The notes beneath the pieces are model-generated. The model made no database searches and was not told the origin of the DNA. It saw nothing but the letters and a program-made list of their open reading frames with translations. Both the position numbers and the translations under genes were made by a program. A DNA stretch of 64,000 nt from contig FNSH01000001.1 of NCBI GenBank assembly GCA_900105895.1, positions 1,054,001 through 1,118,000 of the forward strand, read 5' to 3'. Numbering within the stretch: position 1 is the first letter of the stretch; each line of letters opens with the position of its first letter. The DNA is from Atopobium minutum (lineage in GTDB: Bacteria; Actinomycetota; Coriobacteriia; Coriobacteriales; Atopobiaceae). Positions 32,838 to 44,265 of this stretch are shown piece by piece.

Positions 32838-33149
32838 ATGGCAATAGCCCTCATTGGTTTAGGCATTTTTTGTGCTTTAGTGGGATGTGCTCCTTGTGCG
32901 TATCTTTTTGAGCGTGCTCGGGTAAACGATACCTGTCCGTCTATTGCCATGGGATTAGCTGGGGTTATTTGGTCATATCTATTGCTTTGCGGAGTCATGG
33001 CAATTGTAAAGATAGTAGCCGCAACACAAATTATGACGTTTGCGCTTGCGGTAGTGGTAACATTCCTTATGTTTTGGGGAATTGAGTCAGCGAGGGCTTT
33101 TCGCTTGTTTTCTTATCAAGCGGAGTCTCACAGAAGGGGCGAATCGTGA
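32838..33149 (+). CDS. Small membrane protein at head of atp operon (AtpI-like position)
   Basis: A 103-residue protein with three hydrophobic segments (about residues 3-22, 36-60 and 65-85) and a charged tail. It begins at an ATG after GAAGGTG and overlaps atpB by four bases (GTGA), so it is cotranslated. Position at the head of the operon is that of AtpI, a c-ring assembly factor, but the sequence shows no clear AtpI motif, so the identity is positional only. Confidence 0.7.
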   Translation: MAIALIGLGIFCALVGCAPCAYLFERARVNDTCPSIAMGLAGVIWSYLLLCGVMAIVKIVAATQIMTFALAVVVTFLMFWGIESARAFRLFSYQAESHRRGES

Positions 33150-33946
33150 ATCCTCTTTCCAATCTATCAGGCGAGATGGAAGAGCTGCTTGGCAGTTTTA
33201 TGTCCCTGCCCATCAAGGGTAACCTGATTTTTGGCCTTACCAACTACATATTTTGGATGGGCGTAGCTGTTATCTTGCTTTTTGTTGTACTGTTTGTGTT
33301 CAAAAAGAAGCAAGCACAGAGCTTGGTTCCGCAAGGTGCCTTTGTCAATGGCGTTGAGAGCGTGGTTGATTTTGTAAAGGAAGACATTTGCAAAAACCTC
33401 TTGGACGATAAGTGGCAAAAGCATTTTCCATTTTTAGCTGCGCTGTTTTTCTTCATCTTGATTAACAACATGGTTGGTCTGCTTCCGGGAGGACATCCTG
33501 GTACAGGCACCATTGGTGTTACGGGCGCACTTGCTGTGTGGTCCTTTATCTACTTTGTGTATACGGGCATGAAACGCCTTGGCGCATGGGGTTACATTAA
33601 AAGCTTGGCTCCTAAAGGTGTCATGTTTCCCATCAATCTGCTTGTCTGGCTTATCGAGGTATTCTCTACCTTTTTGCGCCTTGTTACGCTTGCTGTCCGT
33701 TTGTTCTGCAACATGTTTGCAGGCCACATCGTTATGGGCACCTTTGCAATTCTGGCTTCTCTATTCCTTGAGCCCCTATTGCAGGGTTTCTCGCTTGTTG
33801 CACTGGGACAAGCAGGAGCTTCCGTGTTCTGGGTAGTTATCCTGATAGCAATTTATACGGTAGAGATCCTGGTTGGTGTTATCCAGGCATACGTCTTTAC
33901 CTTGTTGTCCAGTGTGTACATTCAGTTAGTAGAAGAAGAGGAATAA
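33146..33946 (+). CDS. atpB: ATP synthase F0 subunit a
   Basis: Membrane stator subunit that forms the proton half-channels against the c-ring. It has 266 residues. The essential arginine is in FLRLVTLAVRLFCNMFAGHI, and the last helices carry VEILVGVIQAYVFTLLSSVY. It starts at a GTG overlapping the preceding stop. First structural gene of the operon. Confidence 0.97.
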   Translation: MNPLSNLSGEMEELLGSFMSLPIKGNLIFGLTNYIFWMGVAVILLFVVLFVFKKKQAQSLVPQGAFVNGVESVVDFVKEDICKNLLDDKWQKHFPFLAALFFFILINNMVGLLPGGHPGTGTIGVTGALAVWSFIYFVYTGMKRLGAWGYIKSLAPKGVMFPINLLVWLIEVFSTFLRLVTLAVRLFCNMFAGHIVMGTFAILASLFLEPLLQGFSLVALGQAGASVFWVVILIAIYTVEILVGVIQAYVFTLLSSVYIQLVEEEE

Positions 33947-33964
33947 CGGCTTCACACAGATGGT

Positions 33965-34020
33965 TATAATCTGTTGGGCATATAGCTTGTTGTCATAGGT
34001 CGCCCATCGTAAAAGGGCGA
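33965..34020 (+). promoter_or_regulatory. Possible internal promoter and hairpin before atpE
   Basis: The 91-base atpB-atpE gap holds a consensus TATAAT (33965-33970) without a convincing -35 box, then a hairpin TCGCCC/GGGCGA (34000-34020) just before the strong ribosome site AAAGGAGG. Both could raise c-subunit output, which is needed in many copies per complex. Confidence 0.35.
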
Positions 34021-34037
34021 ATGATAAAGGAGGAATT

Positions 34038-34232
34038 GTGGGAGTTATCGGTTACAGCCTTGGCGTTATTGGAGCCAGCTTTGGTATTGGTCTTGCAGCA
34101 TTTGGTGTTGCACATTCCATGGCTCGCCAGCCAGAGGTACAGGGTCGTCTGTTTACCGTGTTCATCCTTGCATCTGCATTTGTTGAGGCTCTTGCACTGA
34201 TTGGCTTCGTAGTTACCATCATGATGAAATAA
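34038..34232 (+). CDS. atpE: ATP synthase F0 subunit c
   Basis: Ring-forming proteolipid of 64 residues with two helices joined by the polar loop ARQPE. The ion-binding carboxylate is Glu50 (AFVEALALIG). The residues that define Na+ rings (Gln on helix 1, Ser next to the Glu) are absent, so proton coupling is expected. Starts at GTG after AAAGGAGG. Confidence 0.96.
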   Translation: MGVIGYSLGVIGASFGIGLAAFGVAHSMARQPEVQGRLFTVFILASAFVEALALIGFVVTIMMK

Positions 34233-34263
34233 AGATACGAGTTATATGAGTTGGAGGCACGAC

Positions 34264-34860
34264 ATGAGGTTTAAGGGAGGGCATGTAGGCGCATTTGGTG
34301 TTGTTGGCGTGGTAAGCCTTGCGTGCATGCCACAGGTTGCACTTGCAGAAAGTATTTCTGGTGCAGACATCTTGCTTCCTAAGCCTGCCGAGTTTATCCC
34401 TGCTCTTATCGCATTTTTGGTCATTTGGATTGTTCTGGCCAAGCTGGTTTTGCCTTCGGTTCTTGGAATGATGCAAAAGCGTCAACAGCAGATTCAGGAT
34501 GACCTTGACGCCGCGGCGCAGTCCAAAGCTGCTGCCGAGAAGGCCCGTCAAGAGTATGAGGCTGGCATTGCTGATGCAAAGAAAGAAGCGGATGAGATTA
34601 TCGCTCAGGCAAAGTTTGATGCCGAGGCTGAGCGCACGCGCGTTATAGACAAGGCGCGTACCGATGCTGCCGCCATTGTTGCAAAGGCTCATGACACCGT
34701 AGATTCAGAGCGCAAGAAGGCCATGATTGAGCTTTCTGCCTCGGTTGTTGATCTTTCGGTTGAGATTGCAAGTAAGATCATTGGCGAGGCCCTGTCTGAG
34801 GATGATCAGCGCCGTCTTGCCGAGAAGTACCTCGAGGAAGTGAGCACCAATCATGAGTAG
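34264..34860 (+). CDS. atpF: ATP synthase F0 subunit b
   Basis: Peripheral stalk subunit of 198 residues with one membrane helix (about residues 45-65) and a long charged coiled coil. I choose the ATG at 34264, preceded by TTGGAGG; the ATG at 34246 would put that site inside the gene. The first 30 residues (MRFKGGHVGAFGVVGVVSLA, then CMPQVALAES) look like an extra signal sequence with an Ala-Cys that faintly resembles a lipobox. The gene overlaps atpH by 8 bases. Confidence 0.94.
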   Translation: MRFKGGHVGAFGVVGVVSLACMPQVALAESISGADILLPKPAEFIPALIAFLVIWIVLAKLVLPSVLGMMQKRQQQIQDDLDAAAQSKAAAEKARQEYEAGIADAKKEADEIIAQAKFDAEAERTRVIDKARTDAAAIVAKAHDTVDSERKKAMIELSASVVDLSVEIASKIIGEALSEDDQRRLAEKYLEEVSTNHE

Positions 34861-35323
34861 CACTTCTCAGACCACCAAGGCCGAGCAGTATGCTCGCGCC
34901 TTGATTGAGGCTGCTCAGAAAGAGGGTAGGGCTAATACCGACCTGGTGCAGGTAAACCATGCGCTTAAGTTTTTGCCAGAGGTACTGGAAACTTTGGCAT
35001 CCATGCACAATAACAACGACATGGAACTGCTCGAAAACGTTGCTCAAGAGTATAAAAATATCTTGGACAACGAGACCGATATTGTGCAGGTAACGGCAAC
35101 CACCGCGGTTGCTATGGACGATCAATTGCGCAAGGCAATTAGGGCTAAGCTCGAACCCGAGCTGCATGCGTCCATTTATTTGAACGAGCGCATTGACCCC
35201 TCAATTTTGGGTGGCATTGTGTTAGAAATTCGTGGAGACAGGTACGACGCTTCGGTGCGCGCACAGCTTGCAAACATCAGAAAGTCTCTTGCCGCCACTT
35301 ATATCGGAAGTGATGAGCAATGA
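34853..35323 (+). CDS. atpH: ATP synthase F1 subunit delta
   Basis: Links the F1 head to the b-subunit stalk. It has 156 residues, somewhat short but with the family's N-terminal [11 protein letters not shown] and C-terminal [28 protein letters not shown]. Overlaps atpF by 8 and atpA by 4 bases, so it is translationally coupled on both sides. Confidence 0.94.
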   Translation: MSSTSQTTKAEQYARALIEAAQKEGRANTDLVQVNHALKFLPEVLETLASMHNNNDMELLENVAQEYKNILDNETDIVQVTATTAVAMDDQLRKAIRAKLEPELHASIYLNERIDPSILGGIVLEIRGDRYDASVRAQLANIRKSLAATYIGSDEQ

Positions 35324-36969
35324 CAGAAAAAATCAGCTCGGCTGAGATTATGGGAACGCTGCGTCAGCAGCTGTCTCAGATCAACGCGACTGTGGACCAG
35401 CGCGAAGCCTCTACTGTTTCCCAGGTGGGTGACGGTATTGCTATTGTTTCTGGTCTTAAAACTGCCATGGCTGGAGAGCTTTTACAGTTTACAAGCTCTG
35501 CTACGGGTCGCAGTGCCTACGGCTTGGTCCAAAACTTGGAAGAGGACCGCGTAGGTGCAGTATTGTTTGGCGATGTAGATGCCATTAAAGAAGGCGATGA
35601 AGTTCGCGCAACAGGGCGCATTATGGATATCCCTGTTGGTCGTGAAATGCTTGGTCGCGTTGTTAATCCACTTGGTCAGCCCATCGATGGTCTTGGCCCT
35701 CTGAGCACAACCGCCCGTCGTCCCATTGAGTTTAAGGCTCCTGGCATTATGGATCGTCAGCCGGTATGCGAGCCAGTTCAGACAGGCTTTTTGGCAATTG
35801 ATGCTATGGTGCCTATCGGTCGCGGCCAGCGTGAGCTTATTATTGGTGACCGTAAAACGGGTAAGACTGCTATTGCAATCGACACCATCATCAATCAGCG
35901 CGAGTCCGATCTGATTTGTATCTATGTTGCTATTGGTCAGAAAGCTTCAAAGGTTGCCGCTATTAAGGAAACCTTGGCTCAGCACGGTATTCTCGATAAG
36001 ACCATTATTGTGTTGGCTTCTGCTTCTGATTCTGCACCAATGCAGTATATTGCCCCCATGGCCGGTGCTGCCATTGGCGAGTACTTTATGTATAACGACA
36101 AGGACGGCAATCCTGCGGATGAGCAGCATCCTGGTGGTCATGTTTTGGTTGTCTACGATGACCTTTCAAAGCAGGCGGTTGCATACCGTCAGATGTCACT
36201 TACGCTGCATCGCCCACCCGGACGTGAGGCGTATCCTGGCGATATTTTCTATTTGCACTCTCGCTTGCTTGAGCGTGCCGTTAAGATGAATGATGCTCAT
36301 GGTGGCGGTTCTATGACGGCGCTGCCCATCATCGAGACGCAAGAAGGCGACGTTTCTGCATATATTCCTACCAACGTCATCTCCATTACCGATGGTCAGA
36401 TCTATTTGGTGCCGAGCCTGTTTTTCCAGGGTCAGCGCCCTGCAGTAGACGTGGGCATTTCGGTTTCTCGTGTTGGCGGTTCTGCGCAGCTTAAATCTAT
36501 GAAGCAGGTTGCAGGTACTCTTCGTCTGGACCTGGCTGCCTTCCGTGAGAAGCAGGCATTTGCTCAGTTTGGTAGTGACCTTGATGCAACCACGCAGTAC
36601 CAGATCAGCCACGGTACTCGTATGATGGAGCTGCTTAAGCAGGGAAGGTATGCCGCCTTGGATGTGGCAGATCAGATCATTGTCCTGTTTGCAGGTAAGG
36701 AAGGCTTCTTGGATGATCTTGAAGTCAGCCAGGTAGTACCCTTCCGTGATGCGCTGGCAGTCTATATGGAAGAGCGTCATCCTGAGGTGCGTAACAAGAT
36801 TCGTTCTGAGCGCATCAGTGATGCTTTGGCGGATCAAATGAAGCGTCAAATTACTGAGTTCAAAGAAGCATTTCTCAACGGCAACTTTGATCGTCTAAGC
36901 TCTTTTAAGAGCGAGGCTGCTTCTTCAAGCCCAGCTCAAGATGTAGACCAAGATGTAGAGAAGGACTAA
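35320..36969 (+). CDS. atpA: ATP synthase F1 subunit alpha
   Basis: Non-catalytic nucleotide-binding subunit of F1, 549 residues. Walker [16 protein letters not shown], then [16 protein letters not shown] [13 protein letters not shown] and the signature [17 protein letters not shown] are all present. The C-terminus is about 40 residues longer than the E. coli protein and ends in a Ser/Asp-rich tail ([19 protein letters not shown]). Confidence 0.97.
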   Translation: MTEKISSAEIMGTLRQQLSQINATVDQREASTVSQVGDGIAIVSGLKTAMAGELLQFTSSATGRSAYGLVQNLEEDRVGAVLFGDVDAIKEGDEVRATGRIMDIPVGREMLGRVVNPLGQPIDGLGPLSTTARRPIEFKAPGIMDRQPVCEPVQTGFLAIDAMVPIGRGQRELIIGDRKTGKTAIAIDTIINQRESDLICIYVAIGQKASKVAAIKETLAQHGILDKTIIVLASASDSAPMQYIAPMAGAAIGEYFMYNDKDGNPADEQHPGGHVLVVYDDLSKQAVAYRQMSLTLHRPPGREAYPGDIFYLHSRLLERAVKMNDAHGGGSMTALPIIETQEGDVSAYIPTNVISITDGQIYLVPSLFFQGQRPAVDVGISVSRVGGSAQLKSMKQVAGTLRLDLAAFREKQAFAQFGSDLDATTQYQISHGTRMMELLKQGRYAALDVADQIIVLFAGKEGFLDDLEVSQVVPFRDALAVYMEERHPEVRNKIRSERISDALADQMKRQITEFKEAFLNGNFDRLSSFKSEAASSSPAQDVDQDVEKD

Positions 36970-36978
36970 GGGTTACTC

Positions 36979-39377
<2,399 letters not shown>

Positions 39378-39379
39378 CG

Positions 39380-39799
39380 ATGGCGTATCTTACCTGTAAA
39401 TTTGTGCGTCCCGATAAGCAGCTATACGAAGGTAATGTTGCATCTTTAGTCCTGGTCACCTACACCGGCGAGCTCGGTGTATGGCCAGGTCATGCGCCGG
39501 AGATTTGTGCGTTGGGCGATGGCGTTGTACGCCTGTCTGCGCTACCCGAAGATGGTGGAGACATTCAGAAAGTTATTGTTTCTGGTGGGTATGCTGAGAT
39601 TGCCGATGACTCGGTGGTTATTATCGCGGACCATGCACGTGACATTAATGATATTGATGTCGCGCAGGTTAACGATACACGGCAGAAAGCAGTGGACGTG
39701 CGCAACGCGCTTCCTCAGAACGACCACCGTCGTGCCTATTATGAAAACAAGATACACTGGTGTGATCTCTTGCTTCAATATGGGCAAATGGGGGCATAG
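39380..39799 (+). CDS. atpC: ATP synthase F1 subunit epsilon
   Basis: Regulatory subunit of the central stalk, 139 residues. The beta-barrel motif GELGVWPGHAPEICALGDGVVRL is intact; a short C-terminal helical hairpin follows. It starts 2 bases after the atpD stop and ends the ATPase operon; murA follows 33 bases later without an intervening terminator, so transcripts may continue. Confidence 0.95.
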   Translation: MAYLTCKFVRPDKQLYEGNVASLVLVTYTGELGVWPGHAPEICALGDGVVRLSALPEDGGDIQKVIVSGGYAEIADDSVVIIADHARDINDIDVAQVNDTRQKAVDVRNALPQNDHRRAYYENKIHWCDLLLQYGQMGA

Positions 39800-39832
39800 C
39801 AGATTTTAACGAGCGCACGTAACGGGGGCGAT

Positions 39833-41107
39833 ATGGACGTTATTCAAATTGAGGGTGGTCACCCCATTTCGGGTGAAGTGGTTGTGTGTGGAGCAAAAAA
39901 TTCTGCGCTCAAGCTTATGGCTGCTACAGTTATGGCTCCGGGCAAAACCATCCTTACCAACGTTCCTGATATTTCTGACGTGCACATCATGGGCAAAGTA
40001 CTCAAACGTCTTGGTGCCCAGATTACCGTTTTAGGCAAGCACGAACTTCTCATTGATACTACTAACGTAGATAAATGGGAAACGCCCTATGAGCTCGTTG
40101 CACAAATGCGTGCTTCAACTGCTGTTTTAGGACCTTTGCTGGCTCGCTTTGGCAAGGCTGTTGTTGCCATGCCAGGCGGGTGCAATATTGGTGCTCGCAA
40201 GATTGACATGCACATCTTGGGGCTCGAAGCCTTGGGTGTAGAGTTTGATGTCTCCCACGGTAACATTCATGCTTCCGCACCAAAGGGCATTACAGGAGCA
40301 TCGGTCACCTTAGAGTTTGCAAGCGTAGGCGCTACCGAGAATCTTATGATGGCTTCGGTGCACGCTCAAGGCACGACGATTATTGACAACGCCGCACGTG
40401 AGCCGGAGATTGTTGACCTTGCCAACATGCTCAATGAAATGGGCGCTCATATTCGTGGTGCGGGCACGCCTCTGATTGAAATTGAAGGCGTTGCAGAGCT
40501 GCACCCTGTTGAGCATTGCGTTGTTGGTGATCGTATTGAGGCGGCAACCTTTTTGGCCATTGGTGGCTTGACCGGCGGCCCTGTTCGGGTGCGCGGTTTT
40601 GAGCCAGTGCACCTGGGTATGGTGTTGCGTAAATTTGAGGCCATGGGCATTACCATTGAGCGCAAAGAGCACGAGGTCATTGCTTCTCGAGAAGGAAAGC
40701 TCAAGCCGGTAGATATTCAAACACTTCCGTTCCCAGGCTTCCCAACAGACGTGCAAGCCCAAGCCATGTGCGTGCTTGCTCTGGCAGATGGCAATTGCGT
40801 CATTACCGAGAATGTCTTTGAGAACCGCTTTATGTTTGCCAGTGAGATCAACCGCATGGGTGCAGATATTACGATCGAAGGCCATCATGCTATTGTCCAC
40901 GGCGTTCCTGCTTTGTCTGGCGCACAGGTTAAATCTCCCGATCTCCGCGGTGGCGCTGCTCTTGCAATGGCTGGTCTGGTGGCGGATGGCATTACTACCA
41001 TCAGTGGCATTCATCATATTGATCGCGGCTACGAAGGGTTTGTCGATAAGCTCGTGGGGCTGGGTGCTCATGCTCAGCGTACGTCCATTGAGCTCGAGGA
41101 AGACTAG
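39833..41107 (+). CDS. murA: UDP-N-acetylglucosamine 1-carboxyvinyltransferase
   Basis: First committed step of peptidoglycan synthesis: transfers enolpyruvate from PEP to UDP-GlcNAc. It has 424 residues. The catalytic lysine is in GAKNSALKLMAA, and the active-site (and fosfomycin-target) cysteine Cys117 in PGGCNIGARKIDMHI; Cys retained means normal fosfomycin chemistry is expected. The family usually has ARPVD here, so ARKID is a small deviation. A short gap to atpC suggests partial co-transcription. Confidence 0.96.
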   Translation: MDVIQIEGGHPISGEVVVCGAKNSALKLMAATVMAPGKTILTNVPDISDVHIMGKVLKRLGAQITVLGKHELLIDTTNVDKWETPYELVAQMRASTAVLGPLLARFGKAVVAMPGGCNIGARKIDMHILGLEALGVEFDVSHGNIHASAPKGITGASVTLEFASVGATENLMMASVHAQGTTIIDNAAREPEIVDLANMLNEMGAHIRGAGTPLIEIEGVAELHPVEHCVVGDRIEAATFLAIGGLTGGPVRVRGFEPVHLGMVLRKFEAMGITIERKEHEVIASREGKLKPVDIQTLPFPGFPTDVQAQAMCVLALADGNCVITENVFENRFMFASEINRMGADITIEGHHAIVHGVPALSGAQVKSPDLRGGAALAMAGLVADGITTISGIHHIDRGYEGFVDKLVGLGAHAQRTSIELEED

Positions 41108-41240
41108 GGTGCCACGCTCTTTAAGAAGCGCGCAATAGATCCGCTTAATAGACTCACTGAATGGGGCCTATCTAAGAGCTGCCTAAGATCTGCATGGGAG
41201 CTGCCTGCAAAATTATCTGGTATATCTCTCAAGGCGATGG

Positions 41241-41264
41241 GGTAAACTTGAGCTAACATTTACC
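41241..41264 (+). promoter_or_regulatory. Candidate operator before DtxR-family gene
   Basis: GGTAAA (41241-41246) and TTTACC (41259-41264) form a 6-base inverted repeat around 12 bases, and AGGCG and CGCCT further out extend the symmetry with a bulge. It ends 18 bases before the start codon. Such a site fits autoregulation by a metal-dependent repressor, but does not match a known DtxR or MntR box closely. Confidence 0.4.
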
Positions 41265-41281
41265 GCCTGGAGGTATACCTT

Positions 41282-41719
41282 ATGTCAGAACAAGATTTTG
41301 TTGATAAACACCGCCTTTCTATGGCAAACGAAGACTACCTTGAATCTATTTACCGTATTACGATTGCCGAAAACAGTTCCGCAGGTATCCGTTCTGTAGA
41401 CGTGGCTGATCAGCTTAACGTTTCCAAAGCAAGCGTTAACAAAGCTATCAGCACGCTTAAGGATGCGGGGTATGTAGAGCAAAACCGCTATGGTCGCGTC
41501 ATACTTACCGAGGCCGGCCGTGAGTATGGCTCTGAGGTATGGCATGCGCACCGCTTGATTCGCGCCTTTCTTGAGGAGGGCTTGGGCGTAGCGCCTGAGG
41601 TTGCCAATGAAGAGGCCTGTACTATGGAGCATGCCCTGTCCCGTGATACCTTGCGTCGCTGGGCAAAGTTTTTGGCTGATCAAGGCTTTTTGCTCGATCA
41701 AAACGAGAATGTCGAGTAG
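41282..41719 (+). CDS. DtxR/MntR-family metal-dependent regulator
   Basis: A 145-residue repressor. The helix-turn-helix is at about residues 36-62 (RSVDVADQLNVSKASVNKAIS). The dimerisation and metal domain has HAHRLIRAFL and EACTMEHALS. By hand alignment the primary site has Asp18 at the position of MntR Asp8 (DtxR has Met10), but Cys113, Glu116 and His117 at the positions of DtxR Cys102, Glu105 and His106. No SH3-like third domain. No metal transporter is adjacent, so the regulated genes are outside the window or in trans. Confidence 0.9.
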   Translation: MSEQDFVDKHRLSMANEDYLESIYRITIAENSSAGIRSVDVADQLNVSKASVNKAISTLKDAGYVEQNRYGRVILTEAGREYGSEVWHAHRLIRAFLEEGLGVAPEVANEEACTMEHALSRDTLRRWAKFLADQGFLLDQNENVE

Positions 41720-41811
41720 TCCAGAGCTCAGGGCTAGGAGCCGCAGAGTTCAGTAGACCACAGGGCTCGATAAGTCAGAAACGAGCGGCTTAAGAGTTTG
41801 CTCCCTGTGAA

Positions 41812-41823
41812 TTGCAATTGCAA
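41812..41823. promoter_or_regulatory. 12-base palindrome before HMT-like gene
   Basis: TTGCAATTGCAA is a perfect palindrome 20 bases before the start of the downstream gene. It could be an operator or chance AT-rich symmetry. Confidence 0.25.
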
Positions 41824-41843
41824 CGATAGTTTGAAGGCAGAGC

Positions 41844-42842
41844 ATGCTTACACATCAAGGCTTTTATGCAAGCTCTTTATGGGAGCGCCCCACGCATGAT
41901 GATGCTTGTGAAGAAGCAGCAAATGAACTTGGAAAGATTCTCACTGGCCAAGCCGGTGAGAATCTCTTGCTTTCTGGTGATCTTTCGCGGACGTTAGCGC
42001 AGCTGCCTGCCGCCCAAGATATAACAGGTCCTTTGTGGGTGCAGTATGAACCGGAGATGCTCACGAGCTTGTATCAGCTGCAAGCTGCGTGTGGTGCTAC
42101 CGGTCTTTTAACAGAAACAGCTGCTTGTACCAGCAATCGTTTAGCAGAGTTGCAGGAAGGTCTCGTGTGTCAGGAGCTGTGCGATAAAGCTGCTCGCGCA
42201 GCCTATGCAGTGGGGCCACGCTTCGTGATAGGTACCATGAGCTCTGCTCACATTCCTGTTTATGATCAGGATAGCCCTGCAGCAAGACAGGTCCGTGCAC
42301 TGTATACAGAGCAGGCTCGTGCTTTGGTAGATGCTCAGGTCCATGCCCTGTTTATTACTGGTATGACCAACATTGAGGATGCTGTTTGTGCTGTTCATGC
42401 TTCACGGCTTGTCTGTTCACGGCCTCTTATCTGCGCGCTTGACGCAGAGGCAGTGACTTCCAACTACCACAAGGATCAATTGTCTGCACAGGTTAAACGT
42501 TTAGTGGATGTAGGAGCAGACGCTGTTGGCATAAGCAATGTTTTACTTTCTGTAGGCGCTTTATTTGCGGCGTGCTTGGATGCGAGCGATCCCGTGCAAC
42601 CTTCTGTGCAGACTCTTGCACAGGACCTTGTCGATAGCGCACAGCGTTATGGCATAGGTACGCTTATGACCATATGCCCTGACCGCTCAGGTTGCTCAGA
42701 CTCCCAAGATAGTGCAGATGAACAAGCATTTTTACAGCTGGCTCAGGATCTGGCACGAGCAAACATCAGGGTTATCGGCGCGGGGAAAGGAAGTACAGCA
42801 CACCATACTGCTGCCTTGAGCGCCGGTCTTCTCGCCTTATAA
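41844..42842 (+). CDS. Degenerate homocysteine S-methyltransferase-like protein
   Basis: A 332-residue protein that I align by eye with the homocysteine methyltransferase barrel (MmuM/MetH N-terminal module). TETAACTSNRL (about residues 90-100) replaces TNTF, IGTMSSAH (129-136) replaces GSIGP, LFITGMTNIEDAVCAVHASR (169-188) matches LIETMTDLxEA, and IRVIGAGKGSTAHHTAAL (308-324) matches the IIGGCCGTTPEHI end. The three zinc cysteines are missing: GISN (229-232) stands for GxNC and GAGKGST for GGCCGT. It is therefore unlikely to activate homocysteine in the normal way. Start ATG after AAGGCAG. Confidence 0.6.
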   Translation: MLTHQGFYASSLWERPTHDDACEEAANELGKILTGQAGENLLLSGDLSRTLAQLPAAQDITGPLWVQYEPEMLTSLYQLQAACGATGLLTETAACTSNRLAELQEGLVCQELCDKAARAAYAVGPRFVIGTMSSAHIPVYDQDSPAARQVRALYTEQARALVDAQVHALFITGMTNIEDAVCAVHASRLVCSRPLICALDAEAVTSNYHKDQLSAQVKRLVDVGADAVGISNVLLSVGALFAACLDASDPVQPSVQTLAQDLVDSAQRYGIGTLMTICPDRSGCSDSQDSADEQAFLQLAQDLARANIRVIGAGKGSTAHHTAALSAGLLAL

Positions 42843-42987
42843 CATGGTTTAAAAATCTAGCTATTACTGTGAAGCATCGCAAAAAACAACGCAAATAGGT
42901 TAGAGTACTACCAGTTACGTATCCTCAACTTATTTGTAGCCGTGCGCAGTTGGTTCGCACACGTAACGTGAAAGGAACAGTAATACT

Positions 42988-43878
42988 ATGAAGGCTATTA
43001 TTCCCGCCGCAGGCCTCGGCACTCGCTTTTTACCAGCCACAAAATGCACTCCCAAGGAGTTGCTTCCCGTTATTGATAAACCCGTTATTCAATACGTTGT
43101 TGAGGAAGCCTTGGCTCCCGAAGGAGTAGATGAGTGCATAATCGTTAATTCTCATGATAAGCCCCAGATCGAGGCATATTTTTGCGCGGATACGGGCTTT
43201 GAGCAGATGCTCGAGAAGCGCGGTAAAAATAAGGAAGCTGCTAAGGTTCGCGCTGCAGCAGAGCTGCCCGTATCGTTTGTGTATCAAAATGAGGCTTTAG
43301 GCTTGGGTCATGCGGTTCATTGTGCTGCAGAAAAAGTGGACGATGAGCCCTTCTTTGTGCTGCTGGGTGACTACTTTGTTCCAAGCAAGCAAATGAATAT
43401 CAAGATGGCAGAGGTTTCTCGCGCTCACAACAATGCTTCCGTCATTGCCGTAGCACCTGTTCCAGAAGATCAGGTAAGCCGCTATGGTATTATTGCAGGT
43501 GAATGTGTAGGTTCGCTCGATGGTGTAGAGGCCTCGGGTGAGCAGACCGGTGCCGTTTGGAAGGTTACGGGGCTTGTCGAGAAGCCTGCTCCACAAGATG
43601 CCCCTTCCCACCTGTTTATTGTGGGTCGTTATCTTTTGTCTCCTCGCATTATGGAGCTTTTGGCGGATCAAACACCTGGTGCTGGCAATGAGATTCAGCT
43701 TACGGATGCTATGGAACGCTTGTTAGACGAAGAAGAGATGTATGCGCTTGTCATTGACCCTATGGAGGGTTGTGATACCGGTACTCCTGCAGCATGGGCA
43801 GCTACCAACGCTCGTTTGGCATTGCAGTCTGACGCAGCGGATGCTTTTAAAGAGGCGCTGGGCACTGTTGAACTCTAA
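42988..43878 (+). CDS. galU: UTP-glucose-1-phosphate uridylyltransferase
   Basis: Makes UDP-glucose for glycolipid, teichoic acid or capsule synthesis. It has 296 residues. The nucleotide signature is IPAAGLGTRFLPATKCTPKELLPV, followed by KPVIQYVVEEA and the later GKWxVTGLVEKP-type VTGLVEKPAP. It starts after GTGAAAGGAAC and is followed by a terminator, so it is monocistronic or the last gene of its unit. Confidence 0.96.
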   Translation: MKAIIPAAGLGTRFLPATKCTPKELLPVIDKPVIQYVVEEALAPEGVDECIIVNSHDKPQIEAYFCADTGFEQMLEKRGKNKEAAKVRAAAELPVSFVYQNEALGLGHAVHCAAEKVDDEPFFVLLGDYFVPSKQMNIKMAEVSRAHNNASVIAVAPVPEDQVSRYGIIAGECVGSLDGVEASGEQTGAVWKVTGLVEKPAPQDAPSHLFIVGRYLLSPRIMELLADQTPGAGNEIQLTDAMERLLDEEEMYALVIDPMEGCDTGTPAAWAATNARLALQSDAADAFKEALGTVEL

Positions 43879-43975
43879 GCCAGTGCTTTTTGTTTGAAGC
43901 ATCTGTAGGCAGTGTAATGGTGTTGTAGTGTTGTGGCATTGCGCTGCAGTAATACAAACTGCGTATATTCTGATT

Positions 43976-44009
43976 AAAAAAGGTCGTTCATGCTATGAGC
44001 GACCTTTTT
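43976..44009 (+). terminator. Terminator after galU
   Basis: AAAAAGGTCGTTCA pairs with TGAGCGACCTTTTT with one mismatch around TGCTA. The T run is part of the right arm, so the hairpin can act in both directions. Confidence 0.8.
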
Positions 44010-44127
44010 CAGGCTTACGAGTATCTTTTGTTGCTCCTGCTCCACCAAACTTTATCTATATACTTCTTTCAGAAAATAGTATGGCTATTTTTACATAAGT
44101 TTTATATAGGAAAGCCTATTCAAAGAC

Positions 44128-44156
44128 TTGACAAATTAGTAGAATATTTAAATAAG
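44128..44156 (+). promoter_or_regulatory. Possible promoter of surface protein gene
   Basis: A consensus TTGACA (44128-44133) lies in an AT-rich stretch 133 bases before the gene. The -10 box at 17 bases (AATAAG) is poor, so only the -35 is convincing. Confidence 0.35.
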
Positions 44157-44265
44157 TATCTAGTTTTTCAGGTTTTATGTGTTCAACCTTTTGTTTAGCA
44201 AAGCGGCGGCTAAAACAACAGCACAAACACACCTATTGGCAGCCGCAAAGAAAATTGGAGGATTT

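Noticed and set aside
34038..34232. Sodium-coupled ATP synthase
   Set aside because: Subunit c lacks the Gln on helix 1 and the Ser next to the acidic residue that define Na+ rings.
43995..44198. Small open frame before the surface protein
   Set aside because: It starts inside the galU terminator, has no ribosome site and covers the AT-rich promoter region.
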